Assembly: GCF_021043605.1 (NCBI RefSeq)
Contig: NZ_JAJNFB010000001.1
Coordinates: 1-64,000, forward strand
Source: Borreliella americana
Lineage (GTDB): Bacteria; Spirochaetota; Spirochaetia; Borreliales; Borreliaceae
Reading direction: 5' to 3'
Length of the DNA: 64,000 bases
This document shows positions 9,214-18,862 of the stretch, in pieces (position 1 is the first letter of the stretch; every line of letters starts with the position of its first letter). Under the pieces are notes generated by a model. The model was given only the letters and a program-made list of their open reading frames with translations, made no database searches and was not told the origin of the DNA. The position numbers and the translations under genes are program-made.

Positions 9214-9981
9214 TTAATAAAAAACATCTTTTTTAGAAAAATCATAAATATAATAAAAAACAACAAAAAATAAATTCGAACCAAGTAGCCTTGTATGTTT
9301 AGAATCTATTCTGTTTTTAAATTTATAGTATCGATTTCTAATCTCAATTTTTTTTCTTTCAAGCAAATCAAAAGATGTTTTTGATTTTCGCAATAAATAA
9401 TAGAAATAAATAGTAAAAATATCATTTTTTAAAAAAAACTTATCTAAAAAATTTACCAACTCTTTTAGCTTTGAGTGCTCTTCAAATGACAACATACTAA
9501 GAGCCTCACAATATTTCACCCACTTATTTACACTGTACTTGTAATTTAAAATTAAACTAGAAGCCTTTTCTTTTTCTCTAAAACTAATAAGAACAGAATA
9601 AAGCTCTATTATTGTCTTATGCCTTAATTTGGTATCTTTTAAATAAAAATAAAGCTCATCAAGGCTTTTTTTATCTTGTTTTATTAAAATAAATCTAAGA
9701 AGAATAGATATTTCAAAAACACTTTTAAGCTTTTTACGAACCATTTTAAGCTTCAAAAAAGTAAATGTATCTTCCATCCCATTTAAAATAAAATACAATC
9801 TTGGAAAAAAATATTGGGAATAAATAACATTAAAAACAATCACTAACAAAAAATAGATTACAATAAATTGATAATTAAACAAAATGAAGCTTAATTTCAT
9901 TTGAAATCTTAAAATTGCCAGAAAATAAATAAATAATCCAAGAAAAATAACATTAAAACCTAAGCGAATTTTTTCTACCAT
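9214..9981 (-). CDS. Membrane protein of unknown function, 255 residues
   Basis: I do not recognise the family. Two hydrophobic segments lie at the N-terminus (about residues 10-30 and 35-57) and the remaining 195 residues are soluble, Lys-rich and predicted helical, perhaps with TPR-like helices facing the cytoplasm. It begins with ATG after a weak AAGAGA binding site and runs into the gltX binding site, so it is probably the first gene of the leftward synthetase operon. It starts head-to-head with the HD-GYP gene, separated by 124 nt that must hold both promoters. Confidence 0.75.
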   Translation of the reverse strand: MVEKIRLGFNVIFLGLFIYFLAILRFQMKLSFILFNYQFIVIYFLLVIVFNVIYSQYFFPRLYFILNGMEDTFTFLKLKMVRKKLKSVFEISILLRFILIKQDKKSLDELYFYLKDTKLRHKTIIELYSVLISFREKEKASSLILNYKYSVNKWVKYCEALSMLSFEEHSKLKELVNFLDKFFLKNDIFTIYFYYLLRKSKTSFDLLERKKIEIRNRYYKFKNRIDSKHTRLLGSNLFFVVFYYIYDFSKKDVFY

Positions 9982-10105
9982 AAAAATCTCTTAAAAAAAG
10001 CTTAATTCAAAAATTGAGATATAATAAATACATTATACTAATAGATAGACAATTAATAAATAATATGATATACATGGTTAATAGGGCTTAATTTCAAGGG
10101 AATAA

Positions 10106-11245
10106 ATGCAAAATTCTGAAAGCATTATCAAAAATATAAAAAATTCATCATATTTAATAGACAAGGAATTTTTAGTTTGGCCTGAGAATGCATTTATTGG
10201 AGACAAAAACATTGAACTTATTGAAAAATGGAACTTAAAGCCATACATTAAAGAAAGAAAAAATTTTTTCAGTGACGATTCTGTTAAAAAAGAATATGAA
10301 GAAATACACAAAAAATTCAACGAAGAGGCTATTTCTAGTTATCATGTAATAATAAGTAATTTAGAAGAAATTTATGAAAATTGCAAAAGAAATAAAAAAA
10401 TATATTACCAAGATATTCTGCCCACTGTAAAAAAAGTAATGGAATTTTACAAGAAACAGAAAAAATTTTTTATCAAATATTTTAGAATTCCCAAGCTTTC
10501 TGCAAACTATCACATTATTCACTCAGTAAATACAGCTATCCTAACAGTAGCCCTTGGCAATGAAATGGGATTAAATAACTATAAAACAGTAGAACTTTGT
10601 AGTATTGCTCTTTTACATAAAATAGGATTTTTATTTATTCCACCAAAAATCAGCGAAAAAAAAGAAGCATTAACTGCAGAAGAACTAGAAATAATAAAAA
10701 AATATCCCATAATAAGCTATAAAATAGCTTCAACAAGTAACTTATCACGATCAATATGTTTGACGCTTCTAACACATAAAGAAAATCTAGACGGAACTGG
10801 CTATCCCAAGGGCTTAACAAGTGAAAATATCAGCATAGAATCAAATATAATAGGCGCCAGCAGCGCCTATTCTGCTATCATTTTAGATAAGACATACAAA
10901 AAATCTTTTAATTCTGGAGCATCTATTATTGAATTAATCAAAGATGCCGACAAAAAATTTGACAAAAGAGTCTTAAAGTTAATAATCAATGCAATATCTT
11001 CTTGTCCTTTAGACTTTATTGTAGAACTTAATGACAATTCTATAGCAAAAATAGTAGACATAGATGATTCTAACCCCAATTTCCCATACATCCACTACAT
11101 AATAAAAAATGGAAAAGTTGTAGACAAAAATGAACAATCTAATGTTCAGTCCATACCAAATACAAATACGGGAATAAAAAAAATACTCAATCAAAATGAA
11201 ATAGAGCTAATTAAAAATAAATATTCTTTAATAAATATTATATAA
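10106..11245 (+). CDS. pdeB: HD-GYP domain protein (PdeB, reported c-di-GMP phosphodiesterase)
   Basis: The protein has 379 residues: about 125 N-terminal residues of unknown fold, an HD-GYP domain (about 130-280), then a C-terminal tail. The LDGTGYP motif at 228-234 identifies the family, which cleaves cyclic di-GMP. From memory, the B31 orthologue BB0374 was characterised as the c-di-GMP phosphodiesterase PdeB, with effects on motility and tick survival. Several canonical metal ligands differ: the HD pair is His171-Lys172, the following helix His is Tyr200, the HHE triad is His224-Lys225-Glu226, and the last ligand Asp is Ser253. It precedes pfs by 22 nt, so it probably shares a transcript with pfs-metK-luxS. 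Confidence 0.88.
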   Translation: MQNSESIIKNIKNSSYLIDKEFLVWPENAFIGDKNIELIEKWNLKPYIKERKNFFSDDSVKKEYEEIHKKFNEEAISSYHVIISNLEEIYENCKRNKKIYYQDILPTVKKVMEFYKKQKKFFIKYFRIPKLSANYHIIHSVNTAILTVALGNEMGLNNYKTVELCSIALLHKIGFLFIPPKISEKKEALTAEELEIIKKYPIISYKIASTSNLSRSICLTLLTHKENLDGTGYPKGLTSENISIESNIIGASSAYSAIILDKTYKKSFNSGASIIELIKDADKKFDKRVLKLIINAISSCPLDFIVELNDNSIAKIVDIDDSNPNFPYIHYIIKNGKVVDKNEQSNVQSIPNTNTGIKKILNQNEIELIKNKYSLINII

Positions 11246-11267
11246 TACACTTAAAAGGAGAAAAAGC

Positions 11268-11981
11268 ATGATTTTGATAATAGCAGCCATGCAAGAAGAA
11301 TCAGAAGAAATAAATAAAATACTTGATAACAAAGAAGAAATTGTATTAAACGACTACTTAGAAAATAAAAAGATTTATAAAGGAAAAATTTTAGGAAAAG
11401 ATGTAATATCTTTAACTACAGGAATTGGAAAAGTTAACGCAGCAACTTGGAGTAGTCAAATTATCTCTAAGTATAAAATTACTCACATAATAAACTCTGG
11501 AAGTTCTGGGGGGATAAAAGAAAACTCCAACCTTAAAATATCAGATATCATAGTATCCTCAGAAATAGCATACTATGACTTTGACTTAACCAAGTTTGGA
11601 CACAAAATAGGACAAGTCCCTAATTTGCCACAAAAGTTTAAAGCAGATGAAGAGCTAGTGAAAAAAGTAGTCAATATTATTGACAACAAACTTTTAAACA
11701 TTGATATCCACATTGGCTTAATACTAACAGGAGATCAATTTGTTGAAAATGAAAAAAATCTTACAACAATTAAAAAAAATTTCAAAGATGCTTTAGCTGT
11801 AGATATGGAAGGAGCTGCAATAGCTCAAGTAGCACACATATTTAAAATACCATTCATAATAATCCGTTCAATTTCTGATCTACCAAACAATAAAAACAAC
11901 CATATAGACTTTAATAAATTTTTAAAAACATCATCAATAAATTCAAGCAAAATGACAAAGGAACTTATTAGGCTAATATGA
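11268..11981 (+). CDS. pfs: 5'-methylthioadenosine/S-adenosylhomocysteine nucleosidase (Pfs/MtnN)
   Basis: Cleaves the glycosidic bond of S-adenosylhomocysteine and methylthioadenosine, releasing adenine. The start [12 protein letters not shown] has the conserved N-terminal Glu, [12 protein letters not shown] has the substrate-binding Met-Glu pair and SISDLPN has the catalytic Asp. Length 237 fits the family. A strong AAAGGAG site lies before the ATG. The stop overlaps the metK start (ATGA). Besides detoxifying SAH, adenine release may matter because these spirochaetes cannot make purines de novo. From memory, the genome also encodes one or more additional Pfs paralogues elsewhere, so this copy is the one tied to the methyl cycle by context. 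Confidence 0.95.
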   Translation: MILIIAAMQEESEEINKILDNKEEIVLNDYLENKKIYKGKILGKDVISLTTGIGKVNAATWSSQIISKYKITHIINSGSSGGIKENSNLKISDIIVSSEIAYYDFDLTKFGHKIGQVPNLPQKFKADEELVKKVVNIIDNKLLNIDIHIGLILTGDQFVENEKNLTTIKKNFKDALAVDMEGAAIAQVAHIFKIPFIIIRSISDLPNNKNNHIDFNKFLKTSSINSSKMTKELIRLI

Positions 11982-13156
11982 ATAAAATAATAGCGGCTAA
12001 CCAAACTTTAACTTCTGAGGCTGTATCTGAAGGACATCCAGATAAAATTGCAGATCAAATCTCTGATGCCATCCTTGATGAAATACTAAAAGAAGATAAA
12101 AATGCAAAAGTAGCTTGCGAAGTTATAGTTGCACAAAATTTAGTAGTAATAGCGGGAGAAATAAATAGTCCTGTAAAAAGAAACATAGATATAAAAGAAA
12201 TTGCTAAGAATATCATCAAAGATATAGGCTACACAAATATTGCTTATGGACTTGATTACAAAACAATAACAGTAATAGACGCTGTTGGCAATCAATCACG
12301 TGACATTATAAACGCAATTGAAAAAAAGGGGTCCAATGCCCTTGGAGCAGGTGATCAAGGAATCATATTTGGATATGCCTGCGATGAAACAAAAAATTTT
12401 TTGCCCGCTCCTTATGAACTAGCCAATTCAATTCTAAAAAAAGCTAGCAATCTTAGAAAATCAGGAGCAATAAAATGGTTAAGACCCGACTCAAAATCTC
12501 AAGTTACTATAGAATACGATAAAAACAGGAAACCTGTAAAAATAAAAAACATTATAGTATCTCATCAACATCATCCAAACATCTCCCAAAAACTAATACA
12601 CCAAACAATAATTGAAGAAATTATCAAGCCCACTATTCAAGACAAATCAATGCTTGATGAAAATACTACTTATTGCATTAATCCTTCTGGAAATTTTGTA
12701 ATTGGGGGAACTACCGGGGATACTGGTCTTACAGGAAGAAAAATTATTGCTGATAGTTATGGAGGATTTGCAAGACACGGAGGAGGAGCATACAGCGGAA
12801 AAGATGCCACAAAAGTAGATAGATCAGCTGCCTACATGGCAAGATATATCGCAAAAAATATGGTGGCAGCCGGAATTTCTAAAGAATTTGAACTACAGCT
12901 CGCATATGCAATTGGAATTGAAAACCCAATATCTATTCAAATAACTTCAGGAATAAATGATCCTCAATATGCAAACAAAATATTAAATTTTATTGTTAAT
13001 AACTTCGATTTAACTCCCAATGGTATAATTGAAAAATTAAAGCTAAAACAACCCATATATCTTAAAACTTGTACCTATGGTCATTTTGGAAAAAATGAAT
13101 TTGAATGGGAAAAATTAGATTTTGTAAAAAAAATACAAACAGTGCTAAAAAAATGA
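11978..13156 (+). CDS. metK: S-adenosylmethionine synthetase
   Basis: Makes S-adenosylmethionine from methionine and ATP. The conserved motifs are all present: [16 protein letters not shown] near the N-terminus, [12 protein letters not shown] in the middle, and the ATP-binding [16 protein letters not shown] loop. Length 392 is usual. Start and stop both overlap neighbours by 4 nt (pfs upstream, luxS downstream), which implies strict translational coupling of pfs-metK-luxS. Confidence 0.98.
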   Translation: MNKIIAANQTLTSEAVSEGHPDKIADQISDAILDEILKEDKNAKVACEVIVAQNLVVIAGEINSPVKRNIDIKEIAKNIIKDIGYTNIAYGLDYKTITVIDAVGNQSRDIINAIEKKGSNALGAGDQGIIFGYACDETKNFLPAPYELANSILKKASNLRKSGAIKWLRPDSKSQVTIEYDKNRKPVKIKNIIVSHQHHPNISQKLIHQTIIEEIIKPTIQDKSMLDENTTYCINPSGNFVIGGTTGDTGLTGRKIIADSYGGFARHGGGAYSGKDATKVDRSAAYMARYIAKNMVAAGISKEFELQLAYAIGIENPISIQITSGINDPQYANKILNFIVNNFDLTPNGIIEKLKLKQPIYLKTCTYGHFGKNEFEWEKLDFVKKIQTVLKK

Positions 13157-13626
13157 AAAAAATAACAAGTTTTACAATAGATCATACAAAACTAAACCCT
13201 GGCATATATGTCTCAAGAAAAGATACCTTTGAAAATGTAATATTTACTACAATAGACATTAGGATCAAAGCTCCCAACATCGAACCAATAATTGAAAACG
13301 CAGCAATACATACAATAGAGCACATAGGAGCTACTTTGCTTAGAAATAATGAAGTTTGGGCCGAAAAAATAGTATATTTTGGTCCTATGGGATGCAGGAC
13401 TGGATTTTACTTAATAATTTTTGGAGATTATGAAAGTAAAGATCTTATTGATCTAGTATCATGGATTTTTTCCGAAATTGTAAATTTTTCAGAACCTATT
13501 CCAGGCGCAAGTGATAAGGAATGCGGAAATTACAAAGAACATAACCTTGATATGGCTAAATATGAATCTTCTAAATACTTACAAACATTAAACAATATTA
13601 AAGAAGAAAATTTAAAATATCCTTAA
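13153..13626 (+). CDS. luxS: S-ribosylhomocysteine lyase LuxS
   Basis: Splits S-ribosylhomocysteine into homocysteine and the AI-2 precursor DPD. The metal site is intact: HTIEH supplies the two His of the HxxEH motif, and the Cys in KECGNY is the third ligand. The Cys in GCRTGFY is the catalytic base. The start was set at ATG 13153, which overlaps the metK stop as ATGA and gives [10 protein letters not shown], the family N-terminus; an upstream in-frame ATG at 13105 lies inside metK and is rejected. Length 157 is normal. These organisms are thought to lack homocysteine remethylation, so the operon probably disposes of SAH more than it recycles methionine. Confidence 0.96.
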   Translation: MKKITSFTIDHTKLNPGIYVSRKDTFENVIFTTIDIRIKAPNIEPIIENAAIHTIEHIGATLLRNNEVWAEKIVYFGPMGCRTGFYLIIFGDYESKDLIDLVSWIFSEIVNFSEPIPGASDKECGNYKEHNLDMAKYESSKYLQTLNNIKEENLKYP

Positions 13627-13637
13627 GCTTATAAAAT

Positions 13638-14300
13638 TTACAAAATAGAAAGTATTTCGCTTTCATTTTTTGTTGCTACATCATACTGAAAAATAAATCC
13701 TAATGTTATTTTATGCATTTGATTTAAAAGCAAAGGTTTGTTGTAAAAAATTGGAGAAACTGTATATTCCAAAAAAATAAAATCCATAGTAATTCTAGCT
13801 CCAATGTCTATTCCCAAAACAAAATTATCCAATAATACCCAATCACTTGAATCTATAAAACAAACTTTTGCACCAATGTATGAAAATTTTAAACCTGTAA
13901 AAAAGATTAAACTAAACATTGGAGTATAAGGTAAAAAGAAATAATTACCATACATTCTCATTGAGAATGTAACATCTTTTATTATGAAATAATTTAGAGA
14001 CTGCTTCAAATATACTTGATCATCCAACATAAATATAATCTCATTGGTGTAAGCAGTATGGTCGGGTAAAAATTTAATATCTAAATTAAATTCTCCGCCA
14101 AATGCTAAATTTTGAGAAACATTAACACCAAATCCACTGAAAAATTGATACTTAAGTCTTTCATAAAAGAATAAATCTTGAGTAAAATTATCAACGCCAA
14201 CCCCAACTCCGCTGTATACATTAAGATAACCAGGAATTCCTGAATAAATCCTTAATGTACTGAGCATAAAAACAAAAAAAAATAAAAAGTTTCTTCTCAT
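13638..14300 (-). CDS. Predicted outer-membrane beta-barrel protein of unknown function
   Basis: Has 220 residues with an N-terminal signal peptide (positive MRRN, then a hydrophobic stretch to about residue 20). The mature part alternates short hydrophobic and aromatic strands with Gly-rich turns, e.g. VYSGVGVGV and GFGVNVSQNLAFGGEF, which is the pattern of a small outer-membrane barrel. It has no close named family that I recognise. It is the last gene of the leftward mgtE-HIT run, 26 nt after the HIT gene, and converges on luxS with only 11 nt between stops. Confidence 0.7.
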   Translation of the reverse strand: MRRNFLFFFVFMLSTLRIYSGIPGYLNVYSGVGVGVDNFTQDLFFYERLKYQFFSGFGVNVSQNLAFGGEFNLDIKFLPDHTAYTNEIIFMLDDQVYLKQSLNYFIIKDVTFSMRMYGNYFFLPYTPMFSLIFFTGLKFSYIGAKVCFIDSSDWVLLDNFVLGIDIGARITMDFIFLEYTVSPIFYNKPLLLNQMHKITLGFIFQYDVATKNESEILSIL

Positions 14301-14326
14301 AAAGAATCCTTTTTAGCAAAATAAAG

Positions 14327-14746
14327 TTAAATATTCATACTTATTTGCATAGACAATTCTTTAAATTTTTCAACTTCAAGATTAAGTTTAGGGCCTCTCC
14401 TAAAACCAAAAACATCGTTTTTAAATCTTGGAATTACATGAAAATGAGTATGAAAAACTTCTTGCCCTGCTCCAACCCCCAAAGCAGAATAAATATTTAT
14501 TCCACCATAAATGCTTAAATTTATTCTCTTTAAAGCATTTGAAATTTTTTTACATACCCTTAAAACTCTCTCATTAAATTTATCATCCATGTTCAATAAA
14601 TTATCACTATGTTCTTTAGGAATAACAAGAGTATGCCCAACAGTTAAAGGATTAATATCTAAAAATGCTAAAACTAAATCGTCCTCATAAACTTTATAAC
14701 TAGGAAGCTCTTTGTTTACTATTTTACAAAAAATACAATCATACAT
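14327..14746 (-). CDS. HIT-family nucleotide hydrolase/transferase
   Basis: Small (139 residues) histidine-triad protein; the active-site HTHFHVIPRF motif is near the C-terminus, and the N-terminal CIFCKIVNKELPSYKVYED is typical of the Hint/protein kinase C inhibitor-like branch. Such enzymes hydrolyse nucleoside phosphoramidates, including adducts formed by aminoacyl-tRNA synthetases. CxxC in the first residues may bind zinc. B31 annotation used the misleading name pkcI. It lies between mgtE and the barrel protein gene. Confidence 0.93.
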   Translation of the reverse strand: MYDCIFCKIVNKELPSYKVYEDDLVLAFLDINPLTVGHTLVIPKEHSDNLLNMDDKFNERVLRVCKKISNALKRINLSIYGGINIYSALGVGAGQEVFHTHFHVIPRFKNDVFGFRRGPKLNLEVEKFKELSMQISMNI

Positions 14747-14794
14747 TAAAATATCCTATTATAAAAAATAATAATCAACATATTTAAATAAAAT

Positions 14795-16159
14795 TTAAAC
14801 AGCATAACTAACTAAAACCCATTTTGCTATATTAAAATAAGCTATTAAAGTAATAGCATCTGCAATCGTAGTAATTAAAGGGCCTGCCATAAGTGCTGGA
14901 TCCAGCTTTAAAATTTTAGCAACAATGGGCAAAAGACCTCCCAATATCTTTGCTACTGTTAAACTTACCATCAAACAAGATGAAACTACAAAAGCTATTT
15001 TTAGCTTATCAGAATGGTGTGGAGCTACAAAAAATACAATTCTTAAAAAATTAACACTAGCAAGAATTGCTCCCACTAGAATACTAACACATATTTCCTT
15101 TAAAAACACTTTAAAAAAATCTTTTACCTTGACAGTACCAAGAGCAAGCTCACGAATTATTAATGCAGACGCCTGAGAGCCAGCATTGCCTGAAGTATCC
15201 ATTAAAAGGGGAATAAAACTAGCTAAAACCACTAAAGACAACATTAAATTTTGATAATTTGAAATGATTGTAGCTGTAAAAGTAGAAGACACCATGAGAA
15301 CTAAAAGCCAAATTATCCTATTTTTTGTCATAACTAAAATAGAAGTATCAAGATAAGAGGTATCTAAAGGTTTAACAGCTGCAATCATTTGAAAATCTTC
15401 AGTATTTACAGATTGAATAACCTCTAAAATGTCATCAATAATAATAACCCCTATCATTCTCCCTTCATTATCAACAACGGGAACACTGGTAATATCATGT
15501 TTCTGAAAAAGAAGTGCAACATCTTCCTTTTCATCATTGACTCCCACAATATAAAACCCGCTACTTCTCATTATTGACGAGAGAATAACATCATCTTTAG
15601 CCAATATCAAATCTTCAATTTTTATAACTCCTTTTAAATGCTTTTCATCATCTGTAATATAATAAGTATAAATATCTTCTTTGGTTTTAGCTACCCTTCT
15701 AATATAATCAAGAGCTTTACCAACTGTGAAATGTTCTTTAAGCTCAACATACTCAATTGTTACGATCGAACCTGCAGAGTCATCACTGTAAGACAAAAAT
15801 TTATTAATAATTTCTCTATTTTCTTCTGTAGAACTTGCCAAAAATCTTTGAACAACATTTGCAGGGACCTCTTCTAAAAGGTCAATAACATCATCAAGAT
15901 TCAGTTCATCAATCATTTCACTTATTTCTTTATTAGTAAAAGAATTTGCTAATTTATTTTTTGTAGATTGGTCAAAATTAGAAAAAGTTTCAACTGCTAT
16001 TTTTTTGGGCAAAAATCTGTAGAGCAAAATCAATTCAGATCCATTAAGCCTTTTAAGAGCCTCAGCAATATCAAAGGAATCATGCTTTAAAAATTTTTCT
16101 TTAATTTTAGAATAGCTCTTCTCTTTAAGAAAAATTCTCAATTCATCGATATCTATCAT
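14795..16159 (-). CDS. mgtE: Magnesium transporter MgtE
   Basis: Mg2+-gated channel. The layout fits the family: acidic N-terminal superhelical domain (about 1-130), two CBS domains (about 130-260) that sense cytoplasmic Mg2+, then five membrane helices (about 280-454). The conserved pore segment near TSGNAGSQASALIIRELALG and the LMAGPLITTIADAITL segment with acidic pore residues are visible. Length 454 is typical. It starts the leftward run with the HIT and barrel protein genes. Confidence 0.96.
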   Translation of the reverse strand: MIDIDELRIFLKEKSYSKIKEKFLKHDSFDIAEALKRLNGSELILLYRFLPKKIAVETFSNFDQSTKNKLANSFTNKEISEMIDELNLDDVIDLLEEVPANVVQRFLASSTEENREIINKFLSYSDDSAGSIVTIEYVELKEHFTVGKALDYIRRVAKTKEDIYTYYITDDEKHLKGVIKIEDLILAKDDVILSSIMRSSGFYIVGVNDEKEDVALLFQKHDITSVPVVDNEGRMIGVIIIDDILEVIQSVNTEDFQMIAAVKPLDTSYLDTSILVMTKNRIIWLLVLMVSSTFTATIISNYQNLMLSLVVLASFIPLLMDTSGNAGSQASALIIRELALGTVKVKDFFKVFLKEICVSILVGAILASVNFLRIVFFVAPHHSDKLKIAFVVSSCLMVSLTVAKILGGLLPIVAKILKLDPALMAGPLITTIADAITLIAYFNIAKWVLVSYAV

Positions 16160-16212
16160 TAAAAGGCCTCCAAAAATTTAAATTTTACAAGACATTTAAT
16201 GAATCTAATTCA

Positions 16213-17700
16213 TCAAAGCTTATCCAATAACATAGAACATCTTCCTGAAGGAATCGGAAGAGTTTTTTCTTTTTTATTTAATATATTTATTGTAAAATAA
16301 TAAAGCTTTTCAGATTCCATTTTTATTTCCCAACCTCTTTTCCCTTTATTGCAAATTATTGTAGTTTGATTCTTTTTAAGAGATAAGCTTTCTATCCCCA
16401 TAATCTCAAGAGTAGGTATGTTCCAATATACAGTTTTATCAGGTAAACTAATTGTAAGCCCAATAATATTTTCTATCATCAAACTAATACTAAAAAGTGC
16501 AAGATAACAAATAAGACCTTTCTCAGTATAAGTTTTTTTATTAGAATCAAAATATGCAGGTCCTTCTTGCATAGGTTTATAAGCTTCCCAAATATACCCT
16601 TTAATTTTATTAAAAGGCATTAAAGTGTCTAATATATAATACAAATGTCTTATAGTAAATTCTCTTGCAATATTTGCACGACCACAATATTCAAGACCTT
16701 TAATTACAAAAAAATTCATATAAGTATAAACTGAGCCATAATATCCATTACCATCCTCATTAAAACCCGGCTCACTAACAGAAAGTGTTGGAAAAGGATT
16801 TGGAGTTCCAAAATGATTGGTGCTTTTTAAATAAAAAACCATCCTTTCTATCCTGTCTTCGCTGGGAATCTCGGAAAGCATTGGGAAAAATCCTACTATT
16901 GTCTTAATTCCAAGAATATTTTCATTAACATCAAGATCATAATAAAATCCATCTTTTTCGCTCCACATTAAAGAATTAATTTTAACCTTAAGAGAAAAAA
17001 ATCGTTTTTTATATTCAAGTGATAAATTTTTATCATTTAAAATGTCTGCCAATTTAGAAATACAATATGCACTATGAACTTGTAATGAATTAAAATCTAT
17101 AGGATAGTATGCATCTAATCTTGGAGAGTTTTTATAAAAAATTTTATTTACATCAATTGAATAAAGACCATTTTCCTTTAAAAATTTTCTCTCTATCCAT
17201 TTATAATACTTATCAAGAATTGGCAAAACTTCAGAAATTCTCTTTTTATTTCCTGTTTTATGATATAAGTTATACTCAGCCCACGCAAAAATAGGAAATC
17301 CAATATTCTCTTCATTCTCATCAAGATCAATAATAGCATTGTTATTATCATATCTAGCTCTAATTGCACCAGATTCTTCCTGCAATTGATAAAACTTATC
17401 AATTGCAGATGTAGATGAATATTCCCCGTTACTATAGACAAGAAAAAAGCTTGACATACAAGCTTGCATCTGATCTATATAATCACAATTTTCCGAATAA
17501 TAATTTTTGTCTTTTTTGCTCCTATCAGAAACTTTTTGTAAAATAACCTTATCTTGAATCCAAGATAAACTTTTATTATAAATATCAATAAAGTCTTGAT
17601 CATAATAGTAAATTTTGGGAAACATCTTTTTATTCAATGCCAAATCCTCTAAAACAATAGAAATGTACTTATATTTATTATAACACAATAAATATAACAT
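16213..17700 (-). CDS. treA: Trehalase-like (alpha/alpha)6 glycosidase
   Basis: The 495-residue protein is annotated as trehalase in B31 from memory. It shows the repeated helix-pair pattern of (alpha/alpha)6 barrel glycosidases, including GYYGSVYTYMNFFVIKGLEY and IWEAYKPMQEG, the latter with Glu372, which matches the family base position. I cannot find the two classical GH37 trehalase signatures, and the segment equivalent to the acid motif (G-W-D-x-S) reads YKNSP with Lys190 where Asp is expected. It may be a divergent GH37/GH63-like enzyme. No signal peptide is convincing. The start is uncertain: ATG 17700 gives a hydrophobic N-terminus, while ATG 17625 (MFPKIYYYD) is a reasonable alternative. 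Confidence 0.72.
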   Translation of the reverse strand: MLYLLCYNKYKYISIVLEDLALNKKMFPKIYYYDQDFIDIYNKSLSWIQDKVILQKVSDRSKKDKNYYSENCDYIDQMQACMSSFFLVYSNGEYSSTSAIDKFYQLQEESGAIRARYDNNNAIIDLDENEENIGFPIFAWAEYNLYHKTGNKKRISEVLPILDKYYKWIERKFLKENGLYSIDVNKIFYKNSPRLDAYYPIDFNSLQVHSAYCISKLADILNDKNLSLEYKKRFFSLKVKINSLMWSEKDGFYYDLDVNENILGIKTIVGFFPMLSEIPSEDRIERMVFYLKSTNHFGTPNPFPTLSVSEPGFNEDGNGYYGSVYTYMNFFVIKGLEYCGRANIAREFTIRHLYYILDTLMPFNKIKGYIWEAYKPMQEGPAYFDSNKKTYTEKGLICYLALFSISLMIENIIGLTISLPDKTVYWNIPTLEIMGIESLSLKKNQTTIICNKGKRGWEIKMESEKLYYFTINILNKKEKTLPIPSGRCSMLLDKL

Positions 17701-17750
17701 AATTAAAAAAATTAAAAGCTGGGAAATTAAAATCTTTTTATTTCAAAAGT

Positions 17751-18785
17751 TTATAACTTTAATATTTGTTTTATAAAAATTTCATAACCCTCCTGATTGC
17801 AAGGAACAATGATCTCTTTATTGATTATTTTTCTCTCAAGAACTTTTATGTATTTAAATTCATTCGCATTGGGCAACCCAACAACACCATCTCTTAATCC
17901 CATTTGAACAACTTTTCCACCTTCCCAAACATTATTATTTTTAATATATTCACTAGTAATCAAATACAATGCGTCCCCAACGTTTTTTATAACAGAGGTA
18001 ATAAAATTTTTAGGAGCAAGATATGACTGATCTTGATCGGCTCCAATAACATAATAACCATCGCCAAGTTTTTTTGCTGCCTCAATAACACCAAGTCCTG
18101 CCAAGCCAGCTGCAAAATGAATTACATCTATCCCTTTAGAATACATTTTATTAGCTATGACCCTACCAATATCAACATCGGAAAAAGAATTAGAATATTC
18201 ACTTATAATCTGTATATCTTTATTAGCATACTTTGCACCAGCTTCATAGCCATAGCGAAACGCATCTACTATGTTGCCCTTCACTCCCCCTATAAAACCT
18301 ATTTTTCTAGAAAAGCTTTTTTTAGCTGCTATATAGCCAGCTAAAAAAGCACCCTGCTCTACTCTAAAAACAACAGCAATCAAATTTTGGGGTATCTGAA
18401 CATCATTTCCATAAACAGGATCTATTATTCCATAGCTAATTTTTGGATTTTCTGACGGAACCAATAAAGATGCGTCTGTAAGCATGTACCCTATAAGCCA
18501 AATCAAATCTGAACCATTAGCTTTTAAATTATCAAGATCTGAAACATAACTAGAATAAACTCCAGAAACAGCATTAGAAAAAACTTTTTCAATACTTTCT
18601 GGAAAATCTTTTTTCAAACGCAACAAAGCCTCATCAGCACTAGCATTAAAAGATTTGTCATCAAGAACACCATCTACCAACATGGATATCTTAATTTTTC
18701 TTGAACCAGATTCTATTCCATTCCTACTAAAGCAAGAAGTCAAAAAAATACCGAATATAAAAATTGCAATCCTCATATAGAGCAT
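17751..18785 (-). CDS. bmpB: Basic membrane protein B, nucleoside-binding lipoprotein
   Basis: Substrate-binding lipoprotein of the Bmp/PnrA family, which binds purine nucleosides for ABC uptake; in Lyme spirochaetes Bmp proteins are also surface antigens. A lipobox ending LTSC places the lipidated Cys at 18 (15 from the second Met). The core has the family landmarks [46 protein letters not shown] and GADQDQSY. Two starts compete: ATG 18785 lies only a few nt from the GGAG, while ATG 18776 (MRIAIFIF) has better spacing and matches the B31 form I remember. It is the last gene of the bmpC-A-B run, 77 nt after bmpA. Confidence 0.95.
   Translation of the reverse strand: MLYMRIAIFIFGIFLTSCFSRNGIESGSRKIKISMLVDGVLDDKSFNASADEALLRLKKDFPESIEKVFSNAVSGVYSSYVSDLDNLKANGSDLIWLIGYMLTDASLLVPSENPKISYGIIDPVYGNDVQIPQNLIAVVFRVEQGAFLAGYIAAKKSFSRKIGFIGGVKGNIVDAFRYGYEAGAKYANKDIQIISEYSNSFSDVDIGRVIANKMYSKGIDVIHFAAGLAGLGVIEAAKKLGDGYYVIGADQDQSYLAPKNFITSVIKNVGDALYLITSEYIKNNNVWEGGKVVQMGLRDGVVGLPNANEFKYIKVLERKIINKEIIVPCNQEGYEIFIKQILKL
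18213..18254. repeat. 42-bp direct repeat, copy in bmpB
   Basis: These 42 bp are identical to 19334-19375 in bmpA. They encode the conserved [14 protein letters not shown] segment. The neighbouring bases have diverged on both sides, so the block stands out from the rest of the paralogue pair. Confidence 0.85.
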
Positions 18786-18862
18786 TTCTCCATTTCAATC
18801 ATTCAAACAAAACCAATATGTTTTTTATACTTAAAAATAAAACATATAAATTATTTTTTTAT

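Noticed and set aside
10001-10105. Promoter for pdeB
   Set aside because: A TTGAGA box and a TATACT box are present but with only 14 nt between them; spacing is too short to report.
13105-13152. Longer LuxS start inside metK
   Set aside because: The extra 16 residues are read inside metK and are not part of the LuxS family; ATG 13153 overlaps the metK stop as ATGA and gives the family N-terminus.
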